Below are positions 16,865 to 22,839 of a DNA stretch of 22,839 nt, piece after piece. Origin of the DNA: JBBQVO01 sp038211505 (GTDB lineage: Bacteria; Chloroflexota; Dehalococcoidia; DSTF01; JACRBR01); the NCBI GenBank assembly GCA_038211505.1, contig JBBQVO010000035.1, positions 1 through 22,839 on the forward strand. Reading direction: 5' to 3'. The position numbers were made by a program, and so were the translations under genes. A model generated the notes under the pieces. It was given only the letters and a program-made list of their open reading frames with translations, ran no database searches and was not told the origin of the DNA. Every line of letters begins with the position of its first letter. The first letter of the stretch is position 1.

Positions 16865-16884
16865 ATGAGTGAGCACTCACTCAT
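16865..16884. promoter_or_regulatory. TetR-type operator
   Basis: ATGAGTGAG-CA-CTCACTCAT: perfect 9-nt arms with a 2-nt centre, starting 14 nt upstream of the TetR start codon. Size, symmetry and position match classical TetR/AcrR operators. Confidence 0.8.
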
Positions 16885-16969
16885 CCACTCCAACCGGGCT
16901 ATGGCAGCACCCCCAAGTCACGCACTCCGGCGAAGGCCGCATCGGCGACGCGATCACGTCCCGGTTCCT

Positions 16970-16986
16970 TCTCAGTCAGCTCTTAG
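16970..16986 (+). promoter_or_regulatory. Double direct repeat, OmpR-type response-regulator site 3
   Basis: TCTCAG-N5-TCTTAG with the same 11-nt period as the arrays at 12308 and 21181, 103 nt upstream of the response-regulator start. Flanking hexamers one period away match poorly. Suggests autoregulation. Confidence 0.5.
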
Positions 16987-17073
16987 AAACGAGTGTTAAC
17001 GTGGGTTGGTGATGACCAGCGAAGTCGCCGTGATGCAACGCCGGCAGCCGTTCCCGAGAGCGGCGAGTGACGC

Positions 17074-17082
17074 TGCTATCCT
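17074..17082 (+). promoter_or_regulatory. Extended -10 of a leaderless response-regulator promoter
   Basis: TGCTATCCT, an extended -10 form (TGn then TATCCT), ends 7 nt before ATG 17090. There is no ribosome binding site, so the mRNA likely begins at or next to the start codon. Confidence 0.5.
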
Positions 17083-17089
17083 TGAGTCG

Positions 17090-17761
17090 ATGCGTATCCT
17101 CGTCGTCGACGACGATCCCGGCATATCGGAATCACTCCGCCGAGCGTTGAGCCGCGAAGGCTACGCGGTCAGCCTCGCCCCCGACGGCGAGATCGCGCTG
17201 GAGACAGCCGCACGAGAGTCGCCCGACGCACTGATCCTCGACGTGTCGATGCCGAAGCTCGACGGCCTCTCCGTCTGCCGCCGCCTCCGCGCGTACGGAA
17301 ATCGCGTGCCTATTCTCGTCCTCACAGCTCGTCACAGCCTTGGAGACCGTGTCGCCGGCCTCGACGCCGGCGCCGACGACTACCTCGTCAAGCCGTTCGA
17401 TCTCGAGGAGCTCCTCGCCCGCCTGCGCGCCCTCATGCGGCGCGCCGCCCCGGAGGCCGAGACCCTCCTCTCGCTCGGCGATCTCACGCTGCAGCCGGGC
17501 GCCCGCGAAGTCACGCGCGCCGGAAAGCCGATCGACCTCACCCGCACCGAATACCAGTTGCTCGAGCTCTTCCTGCGCAATCCGAATCAGGTCCTCACCC
17601 GCGACCTGATTTTCGAGCGCGTGTGGGGGTATGACTTCGGCGTCAATTCGAACTCGCTCGACGTGTACATCGGCTACCTGCGCCGCAAGACCGAGATCGA
17701 TGAGATGCCCCGCCTCATCCATACCGTCCGCGGCGTCGGATACGTCGCCCGCGCCCCATGA
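17090..17761 (+). CDS. OmpR/PhoB-family response regulator (MprA-like)
   Basis: This 223-aa protein has a receiver domain with acidic pocket VDDD (6-9), phospho-acceptor Asp51 (LILDVSMPKLDG) and Lys in YLVKPFD, then a winged-helix DNA-binding domain (LTRTEYQLLELFLRNP, ERVWGYDFGVNSNSLDVYIGYLRRK, IHTVRGVGYVAR). ATG 17090 is preferred because the receiver begins immediately (MRILVVDDD); an in-frame GTG at 17006 would add a 28-residue tail unlike the family. The stop overlaps the kinase ATG as ATGA. Its likely sites are the 11-nt direct repeats at 12308, 21181 and 16970. Confidence 0.95.
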   Translation: MRILVVDDDPGISESLRRALSREGYAVSLAPDGEIALETAARESPDALILDVSMPKLDGLSVCRRLRAYGNRVPILVLTARHSLGDRVAGLDAGADDYLVKPFDLEELLARLRALMRRAAPEAETLLSLGDLTLQPGAREVTRAGKPIDLTRTEYQLLELFLRNPNQVLTRDLIFERVWGYDFGVNSNSLDVYIGYLRRKTEIDEMPRLIHTVRGVGYVARAP

Positions 17762-19197
17762 GCTTGCGCACGCAACTCGCGGTTCTTACGTCTCTGCTCG
17801 TCGCGGCGGCGATCGTCACGGTTTCGCTCGTCGCCTACTTCGCCGCGCAGGGTCGGCTCCGATCGCAGATCGACAGCTCCCTGCAGGTCCGCTCTGACGC
17901 CGTCGGCGACGCGCCGGGGCTTCCCTCGCGGAATGGTCCCGATGACGATCACGGCGGCGGTGGTGGCGGCGGTAGCGGCGGCGGCGGCGGCCAAGTGACC
18001 GGCGATCCATTCGCAAACAGCGATACCTTCTTCCAGGTGTTCAACGCGTCCGGCGCGATTGTCCGTGCCCCGTCGAACCAGCAGACGCAGATTCCGATCG
18101 GATCGGACGACATCGCGGTCGCAAACGGCCAGCGCGGCCGCTTTCTGCACGACGTCACAACGTCTGACGGTCTACATCTGCGCGTGGCGACGAACCCCGG
18201 GCAGAACGGAGAGGCGGTCCAGGTTGCCAGGTCACTGGCCGATGTCGATGCATCGCTCTCCGGCCTCAGGCGCATCCTGCTTGCGGTAGGCGGCGTGGGC
18301 GTTGTGTTCGCCGCCGTGCTGGGGTTCATCGTTGCGCAACGCACGCTCCGGCCCATCGCCCGGCTGACCGCCGCCACGGAACACGTCACCGCCACGCAGG
18401 AATTCGATGCCCCGATCGACGTCCGTAGTAACGACGAAATCGGGAGGCTGGCGGCGAGTTTCAACGAGATGCTCGCCGCGCTCCACGAATCGCGGATGCA
18501 GCAGCGCCAGCTCGTGGCGGACGCGAGCCATGAGCTCCGCACTCCGCTGACAAGCGTCCGCACGAATATCGAGTTCCTCATCAAGGCCGACGAACTCTCC
18601 GCGGACGAGCGCAGCGACCTCCTGCGCCACGTGCGCACGGAGCTCGAAGAGCTCACGAAGATTGTCGGGGAGCTCGTCGACCTCGCGTCTGAAAAACGAC
18701 CGGATGCCGCGTCGTTCGAGGACGTGCGGCTCGATCAACTCGCGTCCTCCGTCGCCGAACGGGCGATGCGGCGCAGCGGACAGTCCATCCAGGTGACAGC
18801 CGAACCGACGCTCGTCGTGGGCAACTACAATCTCCTCGAGCGCGCCGCCGGGAACCTCGTCGAGAACGCCGTGAAATGGAACGCGCCGGGGGCGTCCATC
18901 GAAGTCACAGTCGCTGGTGGAGTCTTCAAGGTGCGCGACCACGGTCCCGGCATCGAGGAACGCGACCGGCCGCACGTCTTCGACCGCTTCTACCGTTCGG
19001 ATGCCGCGCGCGGAAAGCCCGGGTCAGGTCTTGGGTTGGCGATCGTCAAACAAATCGTCGAAGCGCACGACGGTCGAGCCTGGGTCGAACCGGCACCCGG
19101 CGGCGGAACGGTTGCCGCGTTCTCGCTCCAGCCCGTGAAGTTCGACGCGCCGGCTCCCGATGCGGCGAAGGCTGCGCCTGCGAACGCGCGCGGCTAG
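17758..19197 (+). CDS. Membrane sensor histidine kinase (MprB-like)
   Basis: This 479-aa protein has TM1 (about 8-29), an extracytoplasmic sensor (about 30-172), TM2 (about 173-195) and a HAMP linker, then H-box DASHELRTPLTSV with phospho-His258, N-box NLVENAVKWN, and G-boxes DHGPGIEERDRPHVFDRFYR and GSGLGLAIVKQI. The sensor contains a Gly-rich stretch (66-78) flanked by DDDH, a flexible possibly metal-touching insert. It partners the regulator encoded just upstream through a 4-nt overlap. Its stop overlaps by 4 nt, tail to tail, with the convergent ApbE gene, leaving no room for a terminator between them. Confidence 0.95.
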   Translation: MSLRTQLAVLTSLLVAAAIVTVSLVAYFAAQGRLRSQIDSSLQVRSDAVGDAPGLPSRNGPDDDHGGGGGGGSGGGGGQVTGDPFANSDTFFQVFNASGAIVRAPSNQQTQIPIGSDDIAVANGQRGRFLHDVTTSDGLHLRVATNPGQNGEAVQVARSLADVDASLSGLRRILLAVGGVGVVFAAVLGFIVAQRTLRPIARLTAATEHVTATQEFDAPIDVRSNDEIGRLAASFNEMLAALHESRMQQRQLVADASHELRTPLTSVRTNIEFLIKADELSADERSDLLRHVRTELEELTKIVGELVDLASEKRPDAASFEDVRLDQLASSVAERAMRRSGQSIQVTAEPTLVVGNYNLLERAAGNLVENAVKWNAPGASIEVTVAGGVFKVRDHGPGIEERDRPHVFDRFYRSDAARGKPGSGLGLAIVKQIVEAHDGRAWVEPAPGGGTVAAFSLQPVKFDAPAPDAAKAAPANARG

Positions 19198-20141
19198 CGG
19201 CTCCAATACTGGCCGAAGTTCGCGCTCTGGAACATCGCGCCATCACGGCGTACGGCGAGACCCTCGATCGATGGCTGCGTGTTCACGTACTCCATGCCTG
19301 CTTCGGCGCCTTTCAGCAGCGCCACCTTGGCATGGTAGTCCGCCTCGACCGCGCTGGGCGCCGCGATCGTCACCTGGATCGCGTCACTTTCCGAGGGTTC
19401 GCCCGTGCGCGGATCGATCAAATGGTGCTGCGTCTTCCCGCCAACGCTCCAACGCCGGTTCATGGTGCTCGACGTTGCGATGCCGCGATCTTCCACGGTG
19501 AGGACCATGAGGTCCTCTTCCGGAGCACGCGGATCGGCGACGCCCACGCGCCAGCTGTCCTCGCCAGGCGGCCGTCCCGCGGCGAACACGTCACCGCCAC
19601 AGTTGACCAGGCTTGGCGTGCCGAGGATGGCCGCAACCCGATCGACCGCAAACCCTTTTCCGATTCCGCCGAGGTCGATGCCCACTCCCGGCGGCAACGT
19701 GATCGCACGCGTGGCGCGATCGAGCGCCACGTCGCGCCAGGTTGCGGCCGGGATCTCACGTCGCGCCGGACGCTTCGCGTCAGAAGCGACGAGCTCGAAC
19801 GAGCGGTCGTATCCGGCGCCCTCAAGCCGGCGCAAGATGGTCGGATCGAAGATGCCACCCGAGCGACGCGCGAACTCGAGCGCCAGATCGACCAGTGGAA
19901 ACAGCGACGGCGAGGCGAAGAACGCTCGCCCCGCTGACGCGTTGAGCCGACTCAGCTCGCTGTCGTCGAGAAAGCGGCTGACTCGACGCTCAAACTTCGG
20001 TAGCCATGCGGCCGCTCGCGCGAGGCAGCGCTCGGCGTCAGGGCCGGCAGCAACGAGCGCGATATCGGTGTTCATCGCTCGCAGTTCGCGATCGACAAGA
20101 CGGAGCGGTATCCCGCGTACGGGGTCGTCCGGGTCGCGCAC
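19194..20141 (-). CDS. apbE: ApbE-family FAD:protein FMN transferase
   Basis: The 315-aa enzyme should move FMN from FAD to a Thr/Ser on a target protein, using Mg. Family motifs are AMNTDIAL (22-29), DSELSRLN (60-67), GIDLGGIGKGFAVD (154-167), CGGDVFAAG (181-189) and HHLIDPRTG (239-247). The start is GTG 20141, one base after the TAA of the membrane-reductase gene; an ATG at 20075 would cut into the conserved A-M-x-T motif. No signal peptide or lipobox is visible, although many ApbE proteins are exported, so it may act in the cytoplasm or be anchored by a partner. No FMN-binding-domain protein or clear D-x-x-(S/T)-G-A-T acceptor motif occurs in the window. Third gene of a coupled operon. Confidence 0.92.
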   Translation of the reverse strand: MRDPDDPVRGIPLRLVDRELRAMNTDIALVAAGPDAERCLARAAAWLPKFERRVSRFLDDSELSRLNASAGRAFFASPSLFPLVDLALEFARRSGGIFDPTILRRLEGAGYDRSFELVASDAKRPARREIPAATWRDVALDRATRAITLPPGVGIDLGGIGKGFAVDRVAAILGTPSLVNCGGDVFAAGRPPGEDSWRVGVADPRAPEEDLMVLTVEDRGIATSSTMNRRWSVGGKTQHHLIDPRTGEPSESDAIQVTIAAPSAVEADYHAKVALLKGAEAGMEYVNTQPSIEGLAVRRDGAMFQSANFGQYWSR

Positions 20142-20142
20142 G

Positions 20143-20796
20143 TTACGCCGGCCGTCGCGATGCCGGCTTCAGCGAGGCCGCGCGGTAGATCGTCAAGCCG
20201 GTCACGATCAAGCAAGAAGCGATCATGATGGCGATCATCCAGAGCGTGTGCGCGTCGGCCCCCGAGAGGATCGCATGAACCGTGAGGAGCACGAACGCCG
20301 CAAACGTCGCGTAGTGGAATGTGCGCCAGCGCTTGTAGCCGATCCGACGTCGGAGCCAGAAGCTGCCGTACACGGCCGCGGTGAGGTAGATGCCGATGAT
20401 GCCGAGGGCAACCGAAACGGGGCGGTAGTCAGACGTGAACGGGACGAAGATCTGCACCGGCGAAAACGTCACGAAGTTATCAAGCAGCAGGGACAGCGCA
20501 TGGGCCATGCCGAACGCCAGCGCGAGCAGCGACGTGAACGTATGGATCTCGTACACATCGAAGCGCGGACGGCCGGAAGCAACCACCCGCCCGGTAATCA
20601 GCAGTCCGAGCACAACCGACATCGCGAGCAACACATAGGCGATGACGCCCGTCGCGCGAATGACGTACCACACTGTTTGCGAGTCAGCGCCTGACCACAC
20701 CACGCCGATCACAAATACGAGCGCCGCGAGCGGCGCCAGTATCTGCAAGGGCGAGGGCGTTGAGCCCTCCAGTAAGTCCTCGGCGGTTGTCGTCAA
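20143..20796 (-). CDS. Ferric-reductase-like transmembrane protein, two b-hemes (MsrQ/YedZ-like)
   Basis: The 217-aa protein has about six hydrophobic segments. Four His are placed as heme ligands in the ferric-reductase/NOX pattern: His85 and His99 (13 residues between) and His161 and His174 (12 between), enough for two stacked b-type hemes that carry electrons across the membrane. No FAD- or NAD-binding domain is fused, so electrons must come from a separate donor. TTG 20796 overlaps the stop of the small exported-protein gene as TTGA, so expression is translationally coupled. With ApbE next door, a flavin-linked electron path through the membrane is plausible; substrate unknown. Confidence 0.85.
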   Translation of the reverse strand: MTTTAEDLLEGSTPSPLQILAPLAALVFVIGVVWSGADSQTVWYVIRATGVIAYVLLAMSVVLGLLITGRVVASGRPRFDVYEIHTFTSLLALAFGMAHALSLLLDNFVTFSPVQIFVPFTSDYRPVSVALGIIGIYLTAAVYGSFWLRRRIGYKRWRTFHYATFAAFVLLTVHAILSGADAHTLWMIAIMIASCLIVTGLTIYRAASLKPASRRPA

Positions 20797-21116
20797 GACG
20801 CCTTCGTCCTTGTGTACGTCGTGGCCGACGAGGTGTTGGCTGTCGACGACATGGGTGTCGCACTGGCCACTACGGCCGCCGCTTGCGAGTTCGTGGACGC
20901 GGCCGCGGTGGGCGCACTCAGACTGCTCGTAGTTTGCGTCGGGCTTGCGCCGACCGCAACCGGTTGCGCGATCGTCGCCAACTCTACGCCGGCGGTCGCA
21001 TTTCCTGCCCCACTCTTCATTAGACCGAAGAGTGGTAGAACACTCAGCAGGCTGCCCGTGAGGATCACTGAGCGTATCGTGCGATATCGGTTCTGGTTCT
21101 TGCTGTTCTTAGCCAT
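20793..21116 (-). CDS. Small exported or anchored Ala/Ser/Thr-rich protein
   Basis: Of 107 residues, a basic head (MAKNSKNQNRYRTIR) and a hydrophobic run (17-33) form a signal peptide or anchor. The rest is low-complexity Ala/Ser/Thr with almost no charge, likely unstructured outside the membrane. The motif LMKSGAGNATAG is the nearest thing to an FMN-acceptor sequence but lacks the expected Asp. No family recognised. ATG 21116 has AGGGAG 10 nt upstream. It leads the reductase-ApbE operon by a TTGA overlap, and its promoter carries the regulator repeats. Overall design resembles the 122-aa protein at 11802: anchor plus Ala/Thr-rich stalk. Confidence 0.7.
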   Translation of the reverse strand: MAKNSKNQNRYRTIRSVILTGSLLSVLPLFGLMKSGAGNATAGVELATIAQPVAVGASPTQTTSSLSAPTAAASTNSQAAAVVASATPMSSTANTSSATTYTRTKAS

Positions 21117-21180
21117 GTCGTTTTTACTCCCTGGTTTTCGCTCGTCCAGGGACAGAATGCGCGAGGGAACTGAGCGCCCC

Positions 21181-21208
21181 CTGAGATGCGCCTAAGAGGA
21201 AAGTAAGA
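21181..21208 (-). promoter_or_regulatory. Triple direct repeat, OmpR-type response-regulator site 2
   Basis: The minus strand reads TCTTAC-N5-TCTTAG-N5-TCTCAG, exactly the arrangement at 12308. It ends 64 nt before the start of the small exported-protein gene. A weak -10-like CATTCT lies about 22 nt further on, so the array may replace the -35, as in activated PhoB-type promoters. Confidence 0.7.
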
Positions 21209-21237
21209 ACATGGGCCGGCCCGGCTGCGTTACGAGC

Positions 21238-22023
21238 CTAGCGGCCGACCGTTGTGCACCGCTGTCTGGTCGAGTGCTTTCGCGTACAGCCGGGCTCATG
21301 CTCGCCGCGTGGCGGAGCCGGATGCGAGTGCGTGTCTTCCGTTTCTGCGTGAGACGTAAGGCCCTGCGCAGCGGTGGGCGCTGCGTATGTTTGGAGTTCG
21401 CCGTGCGACGTGGGCACCTCCGCGGCGGCGAGGGCTGCGTTTCGGCTCTTCCGCATAGGCCGCCGCACTACATATGTCCCCGAAAGCTTGTCGTGCCAAG
21501 TCTGACCACTTTCGTCCCAGATCTGCGAGAGATATCCAAAGATTAGGAGGCCACTCGGGTAAGACATTAAATGTCTGACGGTGCCTCGTATTAGTCCCGG
21601 TCTGGATCCATTGGCCAACACGAGTTTGACATGCATGACACGGGCTCCGAGTGCACCTCCGAACCCATTACCAAGAGAGTAGTAGGCAACCAGGAATGTG
21701 CCGTCAATGACCTCGCGCGTCATGACGCTGCCAATGCCGGCGCGCAGGATCGCCCAGACGACAATCACCGTCACGACATCAATCGTTAATGCGGCCAGGC
21801 GAGTGCGGAAGTCCGCCAGCTGCAAACCGCCCGCCGCCAGTGCCACCCAGCGAGGCATTGGGGCATTGGGGTCAGAGTCGCGGGCTGCTTTCTGTTGCCT
21901 TGCGCGGCGGATGGCGAGGCCCAGCGCCACGCTCGGTACAAGGACGGCCACAAGCACTGCCAAATTAAGCAGTGCATGCTGGGCGTTCTCAGCAAGAAGC
22001 GTGGAGTGGAAGTTCGTCGTCAT
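21238..22023 (-). CDS. RDD-family membrane protein with disordered C-tail
   Basis: The 261-aa protein has an N-terminal transmembrane segment (about 18-40), then an RDD domain (about 71-187): FRTRLAALTIDVV with the first Arg/Asp pair, GARVMHVKLV, and QTWHDKLSGTYVVRR with the closing Asp. Its last 70 residues are His/Pro/Thr-rich and look unstructured. RDD proteins are poorly understood; some are linked to ion or small-molecule transport. ATG 22023 has no ribosome binding site, but TAGAAT stands 6 nt upstream. Base composition is visibly less GC-rich than in its neighbours. It diverges from the PRC-barrel gene. Confidence 0.85.
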   Translation of the reverse strand: MTTNFHSTLLAENAQHALLNLAVLVAVLVPSVALGLAIRRARQQKAARDSDPNAPMPRWVALAAGGLQLADFRTRLAALTIDVVTVIVVWAILRAGIGSVMTREVIDGTFLVAYYSLGNGFGGALGARVMHVKLVLANGSRPGLIRGTVRHLMSYPSGLLIFGYLSQIWDESGQTWHDKLSGTYVVRRPMRKSRNAALAAAEVPTSHGELQTYAAPTAAQGLTSHAETEDTHSHPAPPRGEHEPGCTRKHSTRQRCTTVGR

Positions 22024-22029
22024 TCGAGG

Positions 22030-22035
22030 ATTCTA
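22030..22035 (-). promoter_or_regulatory. -10 element of a leaderless RDD-gene promoter
   Basis: TAGAAT (five of six to the -10 consensus), 6 nt, then ATG. Same geometry as the TetR promoter. The same 100-nt divergent gap contains GGATA-CA-TATCC (22042-22053), a small dyad. Confidence 0.45.
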
Positions 22036-22123
22036 CACGGGTGGATACATATCCCAGCCGGGCGGGAATCCGTCGGCCCGCCGTCGCCGCACACATCCCT
22101 GTAAGCTGTCGGCGGAGGACGCC

Positions 22124-22774
22124 ATGAAGCTCGAGGATGTACGGGAGGGAGCCGACGTCGTCAGCATCGACGGTCACAGGCTGGGCAAGCTGAGCCGGGT
22201 AGTAGTGAAGGAAGCATCCCTTGAGATCACGCACCTCGTCGTGGATCCCGGGTTGCTCCATAGCGGCGAGTCCATCTGGGCGGGCGGCTGGGGTACCCCA
22301 CACGAGCGAGTGATCCCGTTGGCCGTGCTTGAGGATCCCGTCGACGACGCGGTCCATATCACAATGACGGCGGAAGAGTTTCGCGACCTGTCGATCAAGT
22401 ACGACACGGTGTACACCAAACTAAATCCATCGAGGCTCGCGGCCATCGTGAATTCGCTGCCAGGAGGAATTGGCCCATATGTCTTTGCCGACCACATGGC
22501 CAAGGAGCCCGACGAGGTGGATATCAAAGAGGGATCGCCTGTGTGGCGGATGAAGCCGCATCAGAAGATCGGTGAGGTGGAGCGCGTCCTCTTCAACGAG
22601 GAGACGCTCAAGATCCAGGCGCTCGTCATCCGCCGTGGCCACTTCTTTGGTCACGAAGTCGTGCTGCCAGTTCGGTACATCGTGGAAGTGGTCGAAATGC
22701 TCCAGGGAGTGGTCCGGATCGCGATCACGGACGAAGAGCTCCGGTCGCTGGCCGAATACAACACGTCGGGTTGA
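22124..22774 (+). CDS. Protein with two PRC-barrel domains
   Basis: The 216-aa soluble protein contains two PRC-barrel-like units: residues 4-85 (VVSIDGHRLGKLSRVVV, ITHLVVDPG, ERVIPLAVL, VHITMTAEEF) and 134-205 (SPVWRMKPHQKIGEVERVLF, IQALVIRRGHFFGHEVVLPVRYIV, VRIAITDEEL). PRC barrels occur in photosynthetic reaction-centre H subunits, RimM and many stress or envelope proteins; the exact role is not predictable. ATG 22124 is chosen for the strong GGAGG 5 nt upstream; the frame is open farther back but only as a shadow of the RDD gene. Nothing is visible in the 65 nt after its stop. Confidence 0.9.
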   Translation: MKLEDVREGADVVSIDGHRLGKLSRVVVKEASLEITHLVVDPGLLHSGESIWAGGWGTPHERVIPLAVLEDPVDDAVHITMTAEEFRDLSIKYDTVYTKLNPSRLAAIVNSLPGGIGPYVFADHMAKEPDEVDIKEGSPVWRMKPHQKIGEVERVLFNEETLKIQALVIRRGHFFGHEVVLPVRYIVEVVEMLQGVVRIAITDEELRSLAEYNTSG

Positions 22775-22839
22775 CTGCGCTTTGTACGCATGATTCCTCA
22801 CCGTGTTAGTCTGCGCGCTAGTAGAGTCCCAGGACGTGG

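Noticed and set aside
18876..19937. 353-codon plus ORF spanning the kinase end and ApbE
   Set aside because: Crosses two well-supported genes out of frame; no recognisable domain.
21562..21576. AGACATT-A-AATGTCT palindrome
   Set aside because: Lies inside the RDD coding region with no nearby promoter; probably coincidence.
1..22839. Mobile element or CRISPR origin for the accessory genes
   Set aside because: No transposase, integrase, terminal repeats, spacer arrays or tRNA junctions are present in the window.

Overview
The window is GC-rich, gene-dense bacterial DNA with almost no non-coding space. It looks like a chromosome and shows no transposase, integrase, phage, CRISPR, rRNA or tRNA signature. 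Coding style and gene content suggest Chloroflexota or, less likely, Actinobacteriota: a kinase-ATPase-cyclase fusion protein, rifampin-phosphotransferase-like enzymes, an MprAB-like two-component pair, GTG and TTG starts, and a mixture of Shine-Dalgarno and apparently leaderless genes. The phylum is an inference; no marker gene is present.

Layout. (1) 2-3841, plus strand: the 3' part of a giant signalling protein (Ser/Thr kinase, AAA ATPase, TPR, class III cyclase). (2) 4051-10332, minus strand: a five-gene run that reads, in transcription order, substrate/His protein A (519 aa), substrate/His protein B (556 aa), a stand-alone ATP-grasp subunit (280 aa), a 14-TM MFS exporter, and a free-standing phosphohistidine-type swivel domain whose His is a Ser. 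This is a PEP-synthase/rifampin-phosphotransferase-type machine broken into subunits, with two alternative acceptor subunits, a pump and a His-less extra domain. It is the best candidate for an undescribed system. (3) 10597-11373: a SAM methyltransferase. (4) 11802-12170: a small exported protein with two copies of an acidic repeat. (5) 12690-16851, minus strand: a TetR regulator and a heterodimeric ABC exporter with overlapping genes and a clear TetR-type operator. (6) 17090-19197, plus strand: an OmpR-family response regulator and histidine kinase. (7) 19194-21116, minus strand: a small exported Ala/Ser/Thr-rich protein, a bis-heme ferric-reductase-like membrane protein and an ApbE flavin transferase, all translationally coupled. 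(8) 21238-22023 minus and 22124-22774 plus: a divergent RDD membrane protein and a two-domain PRC-barrel protein.

Regulation. The same 11-bp-periodic direct repeat (TCTTAn-N5-TCTTAn-N5-TCTCAG) stands upstream of both small exported-protein genes, and a two-unit version stands upstream of the response regulator. The two-component pair therefore probably controls the exported repeat protein and the flavin/heme redox operon, as well as itself. Three genes (TetR, response regulator, RDD) have a -10-like hexamer 6-7 nt before the start codon and no ribosome binding site, which suggests leaderless mRNAs.

Overall the window combines a putative drug or aromatic-compound phosphorylation and efflux unit, a second drug-type efflux unit and an envelope redox unit with its own sensor.
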